This document shows, piece by piece, positions 37,330 through 49,060 of a stretch of DNA of 64,000 nucleotides (positions are counted from its first letter, which is position 1; every line of letters starts with the position of its first letter). Origin of the DNA: Capillidium heterosporum (Eukaryota > Entomophthoromycota > Entomophthoromycetes > Entomophthorales > Capillidiaceae); contig WBMQ01000004.1 of the NCBI GenBank assembly GCA_016630905.1, positions 1,178,001-1,242,000 on the forward strand. Reading direction: 5' to 3'. The notes under the pieces were generated by a model. It saw only the letters and a program-made list of their open reading frames with translations, was not told the DNA's origin and ran no database searches. The position numbers and the translations under genes were made by a program.

Positions 37330-38692
37330 AGTTTGTTGCTTCGAAAGTTGGTACAAAGCTAATCTACTTCCAAGCTCTTAACACTTGGCTCGGGGAATTA
37401 AGACAAAGTTACCAATAGGAAGTTTGCTATTTTACATCCTAAGGAATTTTACTGGAATCAATCAAGTGATGTAACTTTTCAAAAGTTGATGAAAGGTTGG
37501 AAACCAAACATCAGAAATTAATAGACTTTGCAAAACAAGGAAATAGGTTCAAGGTACGCATTTTATATATGCTGATAAAGTAGGCATCGTATTTATGAAA
37601 TTATGCTATTTATTTGTGCTTTTTGATACAAGCAATAATTTGTATTGAGATACGTGGTTGTACTCCAAATTTAAATATTGGTTTTCTAATTCTAATGAAA
37701 AGATTTATTACTCAAGCCCATTACCTTTTATAAATTTAATAGAAGTTTGCTATACTTTATTAAAAATATTTAATGATATATAAACCAATTGAGTAATATA
37801 TCCCAAGGAAGCCTATCGTGGTTTAGAATTCCATTTTATTTCCTGTTTCTCAGGACCAGCCTCTCCAATATGAACTCAATTGAAAAATGGCTTTATATGG
37901 AGATGTAATTCCTTTTCCTATATCGCTTTATGAAGCTCTTTTTCGATTGAGTCAATGTAAATGTGGTTACTTTCAATAATATGAAAAGTTGTAAATATTC
38001 AAACTTAGTGCTTGGCCATTTTCCTGGAAATATTTTGTTTTTGTGCTTGACATCTCTCAACGTGCCATTTATCAAACAAAAGCTTTCAGATATTCCTACT
38101 AAACCATCTTTCAAAAACTTTATATACTCTAATTAAAATATATTATAAAGTGTATTAAAGCATGACTCCGCCACCATGTATCTTAATGTCTTAGTAAAGC
38201 TTTATTCTCATCTATTACATTTAGGTATATAGACAATCCTTTAAAAGTTAAAATATAATAAGCCAAACATTGTAATTATTTCAGATCTCGAATAGATCTA
38301 ATAGGTTTAGCATATATAGATTATAAAACATCGAAGATCAAATTTGCCAATATCTGATCAATAAATAAAATTATGAGAAGAGTATAAATAGTAAAGATAG
38401 ACTAAGCATTTCAAAGATGTATATATAACTATAGGCCATTCAAATATATTAGATTCAATGGAAACTATAAGTATTCAAGCTTCATAGATAATTACCAGGT
38501 CTAGTTTAAATGAAGAGATGCAAAATTCGATAAATAGGATAAGCCCACAAGCTTATCTAAGCCATGTAGTCGTCTAAAGCAAATGTAAACCTATTCAATA
38601 GCTGATAAAACTAAGGTTAAAATCATCGTCGATAAGGTAGGTGTCATCACAAGATTATATAGACTGCATTCTAAAATTAAATATTCACAACT
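37330..38692. other. intergenic
   Basis: About 1.36 kb between VPS26 (5' end) and the phosphatase (3' end). AT-rich. A 73-codon minus-strand frame at 37893-38114 has no known domain. Nothing was identified with confidence. Confidence 0.4.
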
Positions 38693-39655
38693 TCACAAGT
38701 AGTTGTCAGGCCGAGTCTGGACAAAGTGATGCAGCGTCTGATAAATGAAATGGAACTGGGAGCTAGACTGAACCATGTAAGCACGCTGTTGACGGAAAGC
38801 GTTGACGATATGGACTATCAAATCCGATTTGGCGGGTGGCCAACTCGTCATGATGGAAATGGCACTATCTACCGCACAGAAGGTTCCAGTTCTTCCAACG
38901 CCAGCCGAACAGTGGATTATGGGAGGACCTAACATAGTTTGAGCTTCCGAACCTCCCTCCTGTTCCTGCCGCTCCAACTGTATAGCAAGCTCAAGTCGGT
39001 AGACATCAATCAAAGTTAATAGGGTGCTGGGGTGGCTGGGTACTCCAAAGTCAGGCCACCCTTCGAATCGAAGTTGGGTGACATGATGTAAGGTGGGACG
39101 TACATCTCCTGGCAGCGTTCCAAAAACAGTAAACTTACTTACTATCAGGTCAGATGAAAGGGGGTGGACTATCTCACTAATAAAGTCGATTTGTAAACCT
39201 AGGTCGGGGAACGACAACGGCTGGTCAGGTGAACTTGGCCAGTAGGTATGGTACTTACGGACCGGACCCTCCATCTGCTTCGTAAGCACTACTATTATTG
39301 GGGAACGAGTCTCCCAGATCATCCTCCAGAAGTCAGGTATAGTGTTGGGTATAGGGGCTTGGGTAGCGATGTACCTCTGCTTGCAATTGGGTACCTGAAT
39401 GAAACTTGCATTTATGTAATCACTACCTACTACAGGTGCACTACCATCCCCTAAATCTTTCAAAACTACCCGGTTGGTATCGTATGGTAAGATGTTACTG
39501 TACCTGTTCTTTGATTGGTTGTAAGCGAGTTGCCCATCGTTCTGGTCGAGTTGCTGGCCCAACTTGGTGTTCAAGCTTCTTGTACATTTACCTTTCTCCA
39601 ATGAGTTGAACCAGAGCTCGGAGTCGACAGGGGGCTGGTTGGGAATATAGCTCAT
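38693..39655 (-). CDS. classical protein tyrosine phosphatase
   Basis: One exon of 320 residues from the ATG at 39655 (MSYIPNQPPVDSELWF). The full PTP domain is present: NRYSNILPYDTNRV (pTyr-loop region), DYINASFI, YIATQAPIPNTIPDFWRMIW, GWPDFGVPSHPSTLL (WPD acid loop), IIHCSAGVGRTGTFCAVDS (catalytic P-loop C-x5-R) and FRQQRAYMVQSSSQFHFIY (Q-loop). All catalytic residues are intact. The likely role is to dephosphorylate MAP kinases or other phosphotyrosine proteins (like yeast Ptp1/Ptp2 or fission yeast Pyp proteins); the substrate is not deducible. A short 5' exon may precede, because an intron acceptor (CGCAG) lies just upstream of the ATG and the frame stays open beyond it to an ATG at 39685. 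Confidence 0.9.
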   Translation of the reverse strand: MSYIPNQPPVDSELWFNSLEKGKCTRSLNTKLGQQLDQNDGQLAYNQSKNRYSNILPYDTNRVVLKDLGDGSAPVVGSDYINASFIQVPNCKQRYIATQAPIPNTIPDFWRMIWETRSPIIVVLTKQMEGPVRKYHTYWPSSPDQPLSFPDLGLQIDFISEIVHPLSSDLIVSKFTVFGTLPGDVRPTLHHVTQLRFEGWPDFGVPSHPSTLLTLIDVYRLELAIQLERQEQEGGSEAQTMLGPPIIHCSAGVGRTGTFCAVDSAISIMTSWPPAKSDLIVHIVNAFRQQRAYMVQSSSQFHFIYQTLHHFVQTRPDNYL

Positions 39656-41895
39656 CCTGTACCTGCGTTTACATACGTAGAGCATACAATTAGTAAGTCA
39701 AAAAATATTTTGTAGTTACGTTTAGCAGTCGACGGAATCCGATCCCTTTATTCTGAGATGCAAATTTCTTGAGTTAAATTTGGTAAAGTCAAGTTTGCCA
39801 ATTTATTGACGTTCTAATTTAAGTTCAAATTTTTTACAGTTTGATATAATTGGAAGTTTTATGTGTTCATATTACTTGGAGACGGTGGATCTACTTTTGA
39901 ATGGCTTGGAATAATCCCTTGAAAATATATATTCCTAAAGTAGGAGTAGACTGCGTGTTCTTAAATGTACATACTTTCTCTTTAGCCTTATCTTTCATAT
40001 ATAACGATGGCCTGAATTAGATTGGCTTTAGATATATTTAAAGTCGAAGGGCTATAAGCTTTGTTATAAAGGTTCACAACTAAAGGTCTATAAAATCCTA
40101 AAGACTACAAGATTTTGTAGCTCAACTTTGCTTTTAGGATGTTTGAATACATTTTCTTTGAGGAATGGGTATTGATGCAAGCCACTTTAGGTCGTCAATA
40201 CATATTGAGTGTTCTCAACTTCTAAAACTGAGGGATAACAAAACTGAAATTAAAAACTGATTTAATGTGTAAATAGATATGTATTATATAGTTGAACATT
40301 TCTCCAATTCAATTTCAAAAACACCAACTTTTCCATTACTTTATAATTTAAAGCTAAAGGATGAAAGCTTTGCTGAATGTCCACCAAACTGGGTCCATTT
40401 GGACTTTAAGATTGGTGCTTTATATACCTCTCTGATCCAAAGCTATTGTAGCCTTGAAATATTACAAAATTAGATGCTTTATTATGTAGTTTGTAACCAG
40501 ATTAATATGTTAAATGGACTTATAGTGTGTTTTTTCCTGTATCCAAAGATAGTTGTCACTACGCTTAATCCAAGAAAGTTTGTCAATTTAAGTTAAAGCT
40601 ACATTTTACAAATTTGTCCAAGTTTTATCAAAGGATTGTTTCTGGTTTTTCATAATAATACTAATTTACTAGCCATTTCGTACCTTGAGTGGAAGACTGA
40701 ACCAGCAAAGGTTGATAAACTTCGAATGGTAGATACACATATCCAATTAATTGTATACTGAAACAGCTCCAAAAGAATATGATTGCTTTTAGAGTTGGAC
40801 CTAACGGAAAATATAGTTTTTAAGGATGTCTTGGAACACAAATTCAATCTATTAACTGAAATCGTTTTGATATTCGTTCCTTTGGGTAATAGGAATCTAT
40901 ATATTTGCTAGGAACGACCATCCAGGAAAGTAATAGGAACACAGGTGCTTAGTTATGTAAACTGATAATATAACTTAACTATAACCATACAAGTTATGAG
41001 AGCCTTCCATATGTATTTAGTGCCATATCCTGAAAAGATTCTTTGAAGGCACCTTAGATTGAATCCATACAAACTCCTTCTGGTGGGTAATGCTTTGATA
41101 TAAATGGAATAATTAAACTATTTTTAGGTATGGATAAGCTTCTATATTCGAAACTTTAAAGCCGACATGTAAAAGCTTAGATAGCCTTTGGAAATGAGAC
41201 TTCGCCATCAAATTTGATGAGCTTGTAGGCGGGACTAACTCACCTAAAACTAATTGCTAGAAGCTAAATATACCTATTTTCGTACACAAGTTGGGCCGGA
41301 ATTCTATATGCAATCCAATGGTAAGAGTTTATACCACCACCATTTGTAATACAGGTAGTGAAGGCTGGGATATCCTTTACCATCCATTGGTTTATATGAG
41401 TATAAATATCCTATTCAACCTACATAAGTTCATTTCACCGAAGTATGAAAAGACCCTTTACATTTGTGGTCTAGGTATTAACTATTCTAAAGAAAATTAT
41501 TTCCATCGATGCCAATAACCCTCAATAAAACCAAAGCAGCAAGGTATAGTATGAGCTTAGGTTTCCATTTTCGTTGCACTGCTTAGAAAGCGCTTAAAAC
41601 CTTTCCTTTTTTATATACATCAACCTATTCTACTCCAATTCAGGTTGCACATAACCAGTTCTACAGCAGGTTTTAGTTGAAAATTTCGAAATGCGATGCA
41701 TGTGACGGTTGAGATCCAACCTCTATAACAAAGATACTTAGTAAAAGTATAATCCGGATCAGCAAGCGTTGCCTTCACCCTATATAAATAGGATGGAAGG
41801 TTTGAAGTATTTTAATTAAAATCAGATTCATCACCTTTTAGCTCCAATCCTTTATCTAATACATCTATCTAACTACTACTCCTACTTGACCTAAT
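39656..41895. other. intergenic
   Basis: About 2.2 kb, AT-rich. Short frames at 40279-40473 (+), 40650-40847 (-) and 41291-41518 (+) have no recognisable domain. The right end should carry the promoter of the second HSF-type gene. Confidence 0.4.
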
Positions 41896-42950
41896 ATGAA
41901 CTACAACTATTCAGATCTCGACGCCATACACCTGGCAGCCAATAGAAAGAAGCAGTCCTTCATACCAAAACTTATAGAGTAGGTCCCTTACACCTTCACC
42001 GCAACTAACTTTAACCTAGAATAATGCACGACAAGACAGCGGCCCAGTGGATCCAATGGGATGAATTCGGGCACGAGATCATCATCACCAACCTCATCAA
42101 CTTCGAGGCCCACATCTTACCCCAATATTTTGAGAGCGGAAAGCTGGAGACCTTCTCTCGACAACTTAACGTAAGTTGAACCTTCATGATAAGCAACTAA
42201 CTTTTTGCTACCTAGCTTTACGGGTTCAAAAGAGTGACTGACCGTCGCAAATTCAAGCTGGATAAAGGTAGCAAGGTATGTAGCTTCGCCCACCCCATGT
42301 TTAGACGCAACAACTTGGAGCTTGCCAGTACAATATCCCGCAAAAAGTCTACCTATATCAAGAAGCCTAAAGGAAATCAACGTGTCTCTAAACTTAAAAA
42401 GCCTTCCGTACCTAACTCTACTTCGCCCCTTCCTAATTCACTTTCACCTACTCAATCCGTCGCCCCACCTATTTCAGAAAATGTCGTCCCATCTACTCCC
42501 CAAATCGTTCTCTCGCCTACTCCTCAAAATGTAACTCTATCTACTCCTCAAATCAACAATTCACTTTCCCCTCAAATTGTAAACACACCTATTTTCGAAG
42601 TAACGGAAGGGAAAAGCAGTGATAGCTCAGTTAGCTTTGAACCTAACCTTGCCAAAGTTCAGACGTCCCCCGCCTGTACCTGTAAACATATCTCATTGGA
42701 CTTTACCGAATCTGTCCCCTACAAACCCAACCTCCCTACCGCCTACTTCGACCCCCTTACCTTAATCAACCATTACTCTCAGCTCGATCCCTTTACTACC
42801 CAAAGTTACTTGGGTGCTATTTTCCCCAACCGCTTGGGTTATAATTTCGACTACAGCTATGGGCCTACCACGGCTTACTCCTACCCACTACCTTTTCAAA
42901 CCGTTCCCAGCAACTACTCGCAGGGTAAATTTCCTACCAGCAATATTTGA
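41896..42950 (+). CDS. second HSF-type DNA-binding transcription factor
   Basis: Three exons, 41896-41978, 42020-42170 and 42216-42950, with introns of 41 and 45 nt. The joined protein reads FIPKLIE then IMHDKTAAQWIQWDEFGH, ILPQYFESGKLETFSRQLN and, after intron 2, LYGFKRVTDRRKFKLD and CSFAHPMFRRNNLELAST: an HSF winged helix with the downstream FxHPxFxR segment typical of the family. The remainder is Pro/Ser/Thr-rich with loose repeats (STPQIV, SPTPQNV, STPQIN, SPQIV) and a Tyr/Pro-rich tail, likely an activation region. No receiver domain or obvious coiled coil is seen. Both introns sit at the same residues as in the HSF gene at 27122-27983, and the middle exons are both 151 nt, so the two genes are paralogues. 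Confidence 0.82.
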
Positions 42951-45789
42951 GGTATTGTTGTCCAATATATATATTAAATTTAATATACTTTTAATGTATT
43001 AATTCCTATAAAGTACTAAGTAGTATAGATAATTAGGTTTACTTAATTTTTCTTTGGAAAAGCTTATCCTTGGAATTACTAAGTTCAAAAAAAGTTATAT
43101 AGAGAGCTATTAATTCCATTTTCAAATATGTTGAATTTTAATTGAAGGATGTATATAGATATCTGCGCATTTAGGAAGTCTTAACCTATCCTTTAGAACT
43201 CATGTTGAATGAGAAGGTTCTATGAGTAATCTGGTTGAAAGTAGAGTAAAAATTGTAGATAGAAAATACATTGATGCTTGTTATCAGCCTGTATTTTTTG
43301 ATTCAAGTGTAGCTTCGTTCGTAGTAAGACTTTAGCTTTGAAGTGTATTTATACTGTAATAATATCGAAACTATTGCAATCTACTTTACATTTTTTTTCA
43401 ATAGGCGTCTATGAAAACTATTTGCAAAGTATTTCAAAGTTATTTACTAACGAAATCTTACAAACTTCAATATATGAAATTCCAATAATCATATCCACCA
43501 CTTTAGAAGAAATGGATAGGATATACATTTGTTAATTGAAGTATATTGGCGAAAATTACTATACATTTGTAAAAGGCATATATGGTAAATTATACATCAG
43601 CTATGGATCCCATTCTGCAGCGACCAAAGAGGAAAAAGTATTAACCGATTAGTTGTAACCTTGAACCTAATCCTACAAAATCATTGGAAAAACATTCATG
43701 GTGGATTCAATAAAGGTATCCAAAAGTAAGGGAGAGGTACCCATACCTCCTTTACAGACGTAAGGTTCAAGTGTTATAAACTCTTTGCTAACATCTTCAC
43801 CTATCGCCCTTCGAAGCTTTAGAGTACAAAGGCTTTTTCGAGATACTGCACTTCATTTTAAAGATATTTTTACTTTATCTCGACAATAGTCAAACTAGTT
43901 TAGTAGTATAGGATATACTTTCTATTTGCAAAAGTTATTGAGGAGGTTAGAAGCTTGAAAAGCAACTAACTAAAGATTTAGCTCACATGGCAGAGCTCGT
44001 TGAAAGTGCAAGTTTCTTGTAGGAAAAAGAAAGATTTTATAGCAAGCTTGTATGACTACCATGATGTTGATGCTGCCTAGAAATCAATCTGTTCTACGGC
44101 TGGTAAGATGCCGAACTAGTTTCCTATGCTACTAGTTTAGACATGTATACTAAAAATTCAAATTACATTTAAAAGTAGCGAGCTGTAGTAAGTCAGCTAG
44201 TTTAAACAAAGATACATTAGTCCTTTAAGTTAAATTTTGCCATCTATAGTAAACTTTGTTATTTGGATGGAGGTATAGTTTCAGTGAATAGAAACTCCAA
44301 TTATCAATTTCCAATTCTATTATAGACACCCAGCTTCAAGGAATAAGTGCTAGTAATAGAAACGCCAGTTAAACCCACAAAATATACTAGATGATATCAG
44401 TTTAGAACAGTTGTAAAATCTTCATCGGAATACTTTTCCACTTGATTAGGAGCGTAGGTTCTGGTAAACCCACTATTCCGATATAATACAACGAGGTTAT
44501 AAACCTAAAAGTAGTAAAAAAATTAATAGTTCAATAGCCAGTATACCAAAGGAGCTACTAATTAATAAAATTGAAATGTCTGTATTAGAAATGGCAATGT
44601 TTAATTAATGAAATTCCAAATTACAAATTATAGTAGGTAGTGACTTATTATATAGAACAGAGTTTGTAACATGAAATTAGGAACATTTGAAACCTACAAC
44701 CCGATAACTTGTTTAAGTTTAAAGAACTTAAAAAAGATAGGTTGTTTCGGGTAGAAGGTGGATGTAAAAATTGATAAGTGTTGGTACAAGGTTGTCAATT
44801 GGGATGGGTGCTTCGGGGAAATATTGACGAATTTTGATAGACCAAATTTCATTTCAAATTTTCTTGGAGCAGGAATCCACATATATATACTCTACACAAC
44901 GCTATACCAATTCTCTAAATAATAGTTTAAAAGAGAGTAGGGATACATTTATACTATAATTTTATACTTAAAATCAGTACCATGGATCAAAATTTTCAAT
45001 GGTAAAAATCGTCACCTTAATTAGAATGCTACCACATTAGAAACCCAAAGCTTGAGGTGGGATTTTAAGCTCACTGAACAATAGCATAGTTATGGACCTT
45101 TCACAAATTAGGCCACTATTAGTAGCCTTACATACTTTGTTATAGTTCAAAGATCCATCAATTCTTGTATTCCAATTAATAATTCATTTTGTTTTAAAAA
45201 TCTAAAGTCTTTTCTAATATACCTAGCTTTCCTATACACTCTAAAAAGTACTTTTATTCATGATATGAGTATCCCTAATTTCAAAAATGCGAAGCCAGAC
45301 AACAAAAGATGAGTGAGACTGTTAATGCGAACAATCCAGTTTTTGAAAAATCCAGACATCGTAGGCTGCTTCAAGTTTTATTAGGGTGTTATAGAGCAAA
45401 TTGAGATAGCACTGAAGTTTGGTAGTAGGCTAGTCATCAGCATGCTAAATGAAGAATATGTTTGAAAATGGTAAGGCGCTGTTCGATGAGAGAAAATTGT
45501 CTAATTATGCTACCTTGAAATAGAAATTTAGCCCACAATAGAGCTGCAAATAGTCCACTCATAAAATCTCGTAGATCGTTGACTGCTTAGGCCTGGGTGT
45601 GTCCTTTTACCCAGTAAATTAACAAAGTTACAAGTAGGTAGATATACTAGGATACTATTTCAATTGATATTAGGGTTGGAGAACTATAGACTCATAATAT
45701 AAATGCTATTTATGTGCTAAGATTCCCATAATTCTATTTAATTTATGCATTACTATATTTTGCAAATTGCAAGTCATCGTCGATGCAAA
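42951..45789. other. long intergenic region
   Basis: About 2.8 kb, mostly AT-rich and featureless apart from the coding-like fragment at 43940-44110. A 62-codon minus-strand frame (44694-44882) and short frames near 45300 have no recognised domain. Confidence 0.4.
43940..44110 (+). pseudogene. coding-like fragment of a coiled-coil protein
   Basis: The frame around 43950-44050 reads LEKQLTKDLAHMAELVESA then SFL, a stop, EKERFYSKLV. A neighbouring frame continues SLYDYHDVDAA. The helical heptad-like pattern and FYSKL resemble the end of a BAR-type or similar coiled coil. It is broken by stops and a frame change and has no visible start, so it is at most a relic. The family is not established. 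Confidence 0.2.
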
Positions 45790-47041
45790 ATGATGACAGA
45801 TCACGGACCAAACCTAAAAATAGCAGCTTCAAAGATCAATAAAGTCAAATGCAATAAAAATTCGAATAGCAATCTCTCTCAGGACTATCTCAGCATGGAT
45901 TCCCCCAAGAAAGTTCAAAGTCACCGAAGGTACAACCCGCTACTCGATGAGTACGTCTTATGTTCCCCTCACCGAGTAAGTCGACCTTGGCAAGGTAACT
46001 TGGAAGCAGATCAACAAGTCTCCGATCTCAGCTACGACCCTAACTGTTACCTATGTCCCAACAACTCGAGGGTAAATGGAGATGTAACCTAATCCCAACT
46101 ACAAAGATGTTTTTGTCTTTACCAACGACTTTTCAGCCGTACAGTTGAATTCCAACTCCAATTTAGACTCGAAAGCTGAAACTACTCATGATGAAGACAT
46201 AGCTTCAGGTTTGGAGAAGCGACTGTTAGTTAATGAAAAGGTAACCGGTATCTGTAAAGTTCTATGTTACACCTCCAACCATTCTAAAACGTTAGCTACC
46301 TTGTCCAAGGATTCCGTGGCTAAAGTCGTAGAGACTTGGGTCGACATCTTTACTCAGTTTAAGACAAATAATTCCAACAATTTGAAGTACGTCCAGATCT
46401 TTGAGAACAAGGGTGAAGCTATGGGTTGTTCCAATCCTCACCCCCACGGCCAAGTTTGGGCAACTTCATCCATCCCAACTTTACTTAGTAAAGAGTATAT
46501 CAATTTTACCAACTACCGAAATAAGTATCAGTCCAACTGTATGCTATGCGATGCCGTGCAACTCGAACTTAAAAAGGTGATACGGGTAGTCGATGAAACG
46601 GAGTATTTCATCTCGGTTGTACCTTATTGGGCGACTTGGCCCTTCGAACTGTTAGTTTTACCTAAGATGCATACTTCCAACTTGACGCAGCTGACTTCCG
46701 AGATGAAGTTGGACTTGGCCCAAATGTTAAAATTTGTGACGATAAGATATGACAACTTATTCAAGTGTCAGTTCCCCTATTCAATGGGGTTACATCAGTC
46801 CAGTTTGGTCGACGACGAAGACATCTTTCACTTTCACATCCACTTCTTTCCACCACTTTTGAGGAACCAGAAGATCCGTAAGTGGATGGTTGGGTAGGTT
46901 TAGTTTGTTCTTAAAATATAATTAACATTAATAAATTTTAGGTACGAGATGTTGGCCGAAAGTCAACGAGATATCACTCCCGAGATGGCAGCTGAGAAGT
47001 TGCGAGGAGTGTCCAAGGACGTACACTACCTAGACAGCTAG
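45790..47041 (+). CDS. galactose-1-phosphate uridylyltransferase
   Basis: The Leloir-pathway enzyme that exchanges UMP between UDP-glucose and galactose-1-phosphate. Family segments in order: HRRYNPLLDEYVLCSPHRVS, RPWQGNLEA, CYLCPNNSRVNGD (zinc-site cysteines), NPNYKDVFVFTNDFSA, QIFENKGEAMGCSNPHPHGQ (the HPH nucleophile histidine), WATWPFELLVLP, MGLHQS and HFHIHFFPPLLR. A 48-nt intron (46894-46941) is followed by a last exon ending in LRGVSKDVHYLDS. A one-base frame change lies at about 46083-46092, before NPNYKD; both sides match the family, so it is probably an insertion error. The start is uncertain: MMTDHGP at 45790 adds a basic Asn-rich extension, while MDSPKKVQ at 45895 gives the usual family length. 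Convergent with the decarboxylase gene, 56 bases away. Confidence 0.9.
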
Positions 47042-47097
47042 AACTAAAGCAATAAATTCAAATAAAACACATATTTTCCTACTATATTAATTTTTAA

Positions 47098-48347
47098 TTA
47101 AAATTTGGACTTGAGTTGACCATCAGGCAAGATAAGATCGAACTCGGTATCCAAAACTCTGGGCCCGTCACCCAGGGGGGTATGGATGATACGGCTGACA
47201 CTACCTACTGGGAACCGGTTTGCAACCTTGGAAACGCGTTCTGGGATCTCACTGGCATCAGCACTAGAGTAATCCTTACCCTCAAAGACCTTCAAAGGAT
47301 CTTCAAAGTACTTTTGCTTACTATCGTTGGCAGGAGGGAAGAAGGTAAGCGATAAGTTTGACGATGGTAGGTATGACCTGCTTAGGAGCGTAGATAACAG
47401 CATTTGGTCCAGCGTCGTAGGTGTAGGCGGCTACGATGCCTTCTTCACCAGCAGTTCAAAGCGGTAATGATCTGAATGATGGCTCGAGACACGTCGTTCA
47501 TGTAAGAGATGGGTGGGTAGGTATCTAAGCAAACGGCGTGGAACTGGTTGCTGTCGATCATCGTCAACTTGGCGAACTCCTGGAAGTCTTTGTTCTTGAT
47601 GGCGTTGATCATAAGGTCCATACGTTCGGGTACGACGTTGTTGATACGATGCTGCAAAAGTGGGGAAGTTTTGACAGTGGTCTGCATACCAACTGTGGAG
47701 GAGGTACCCTTCTTAGCGTCGCTGACTACGACAATCAAAGCTTCCAACTCGGGCCAATGGGACTGGGGGGCGATTTGTACGGCCATAGAGTCGGAACCGT
47801 CAGGCTTGAGTCCCATTTCCCAAGCTACAAACCCACCAAATAAGGACCTGCAGGCAGACCCCGAACCAACTCGAGCGATCTTGGACATTTCACTAGCGTC
47901 AATCTTCAACTGGTAGAGCTGACATAAGGTGTAGACTAGGCAGGCATATCCGGAAGCTGAGCTTGCTAGACCGGCTGCCGTAGGGAAGTTGTTGATGGAG
48001 GCTATCAACACTTTATGGCCAGTTAACTTCTGATGGGGTTGGTTGGTAGCTTCCAACTCGGCTTCCAAATTGAGACGTAGCTTACGGGTTTCATTGAGGC
48101 AGTTCTGTAGCCTTGGGTTGGATATGCTCTCTTCCTTACCATTTAAGAATATACGATCTTTAGTGTAGGTGGAAGATAAAGATACGGTGGTACGGGTTTG
48201 TAGGTGATCTTGAGATAGGGTACAAGACAAAGAGCTGTTGGTGGGGAGGAGGAGCTTCTCATCTCGCTTACCCCAATACTTGATGACGGCTATGTTAACG
48301 GGGGCGGTACAGGTTACCTGTAATTTAACTTCTTCGGCTTGACTCAT
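47098..48347 (-). CDS. MVD1: mevalonate diphosphate decarboxylase
   Basis: A GHMP-family enzyme of the mevalonate pathway that converts mevalonate diphosphate to isopentenyl diphosphate with ATP. The N-terminus has [20 protein letters not shown] and [12 protein letters not shown], then [19 protein letters not shown] (phosphate-binding loop), [17 protein letters not shown] and [16 protein letters not shown]. After a frame change near 47450 it reads [16 protein letters not shown], and after a second near 47337 it reads [19 protein letters not shown] and [14 protein letters not shown], the normal C-terminus. Both changes are one extra base (the second in a CCC run), and all the motifs, including the catalytic DAGPN, survive. 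I read them as assembly errors in an intact, essential gene. No intron was seen. Confidence 0.92.
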
Positions 48348-49060
48348 CTTCGTTCCTTAGTTCTTGTTGAAGTGGGATGGTTGGATCGGCAATTGTCAGC
48401 TTACCAGTTTTCAAGGCCAGGATTTATGGGACCATTTTTTTTAACCAGTTAAATTGCAAGCTTTAGTGCATACCTAAATTGCTCCGTTTGCCTACGAAAC
48501 TCGAAAATTAAATTGAACTTGCAATTTTTCAATCAAAACCAACAACCGCTTGAAATATATGGTATATAGGAGATGAAAGGTTGTCTAAATATCGAATTTA
48601 AACCGGGAAATATAAAGATGCACTGTCAAAACTCGTAACATACAGGGGATGTATGGGGAAGCCTTTGTAGAAAATAGTCTGAAATCAGCTCTAAACAAAA
48701 TCCTTGATGATAATCGTGATATGTGCTTACAGATTCATGACTATGCCATGCAAGATGATAGAATGTATTTGAATATGGCTGTAAAGAAACTAAAAGATAC
48801 AGAGGAGAAAAACATGAGATGAAGATACTTTAAAGTGCATTGGCCCATTAAATTGGAAAAATGATCCTCTAGGTTCCAACTGGTTTTTGGATCTAGTGTT
48901 GAGCAACAGATACAAATAATATCTAAAGAGCGATTATATGAGTGGGTATGTATATAATCAATACAATTAATCGATTTCATCATATCTTTCAAAAAATTGA
49001 AGTTTATTAGTTTATTCTAGTGGTTTTCAATATTTTGAAATAAAGATATATCTATAAGCT
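48348..49060. other. intergenic
   Basis: About 700 bases upstream of the decarboxylase gene and downstream of the WDR6-like gene. It includes a coding-like short frame at 48649-48822, listed separately. The left part should contain the decarboxylase promoter. Confidence 0.4.
48649..48822 (+). CDS. possible 57-residue ORF or gene fragment, unrecognised
   Basis: An ATG-to-TGA frame of 57 codons with amino-acid usage unlike random AT-rich DNA: MYGEAFVENSLKSALNKIL, DDNRDMCLQIHDYAMQDDRM and YLNMAVKKLKDTEEKNMR. It is amphipathic, acidic and basic in alternation, and probably helical. The frame is open for about ten further codons upstream (TVKTRNIQG). It could be a small gene or the remains of a larger one. 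I do not recognise a family. Confidence 0.3.
   Translation: MYGEAFVENSLKSALNKILDDNRDMCLQIHDYAMQDDRMYLNMAVKKLKDTEEKNMR

Noticed and set aside
46086-46108. A 23-nt GT...AG segment as an intron explaining the frame change in the uridylyltransferase
   Set aside because: Removing it deletes the conserved NPNYKD and gives the wrong frame.
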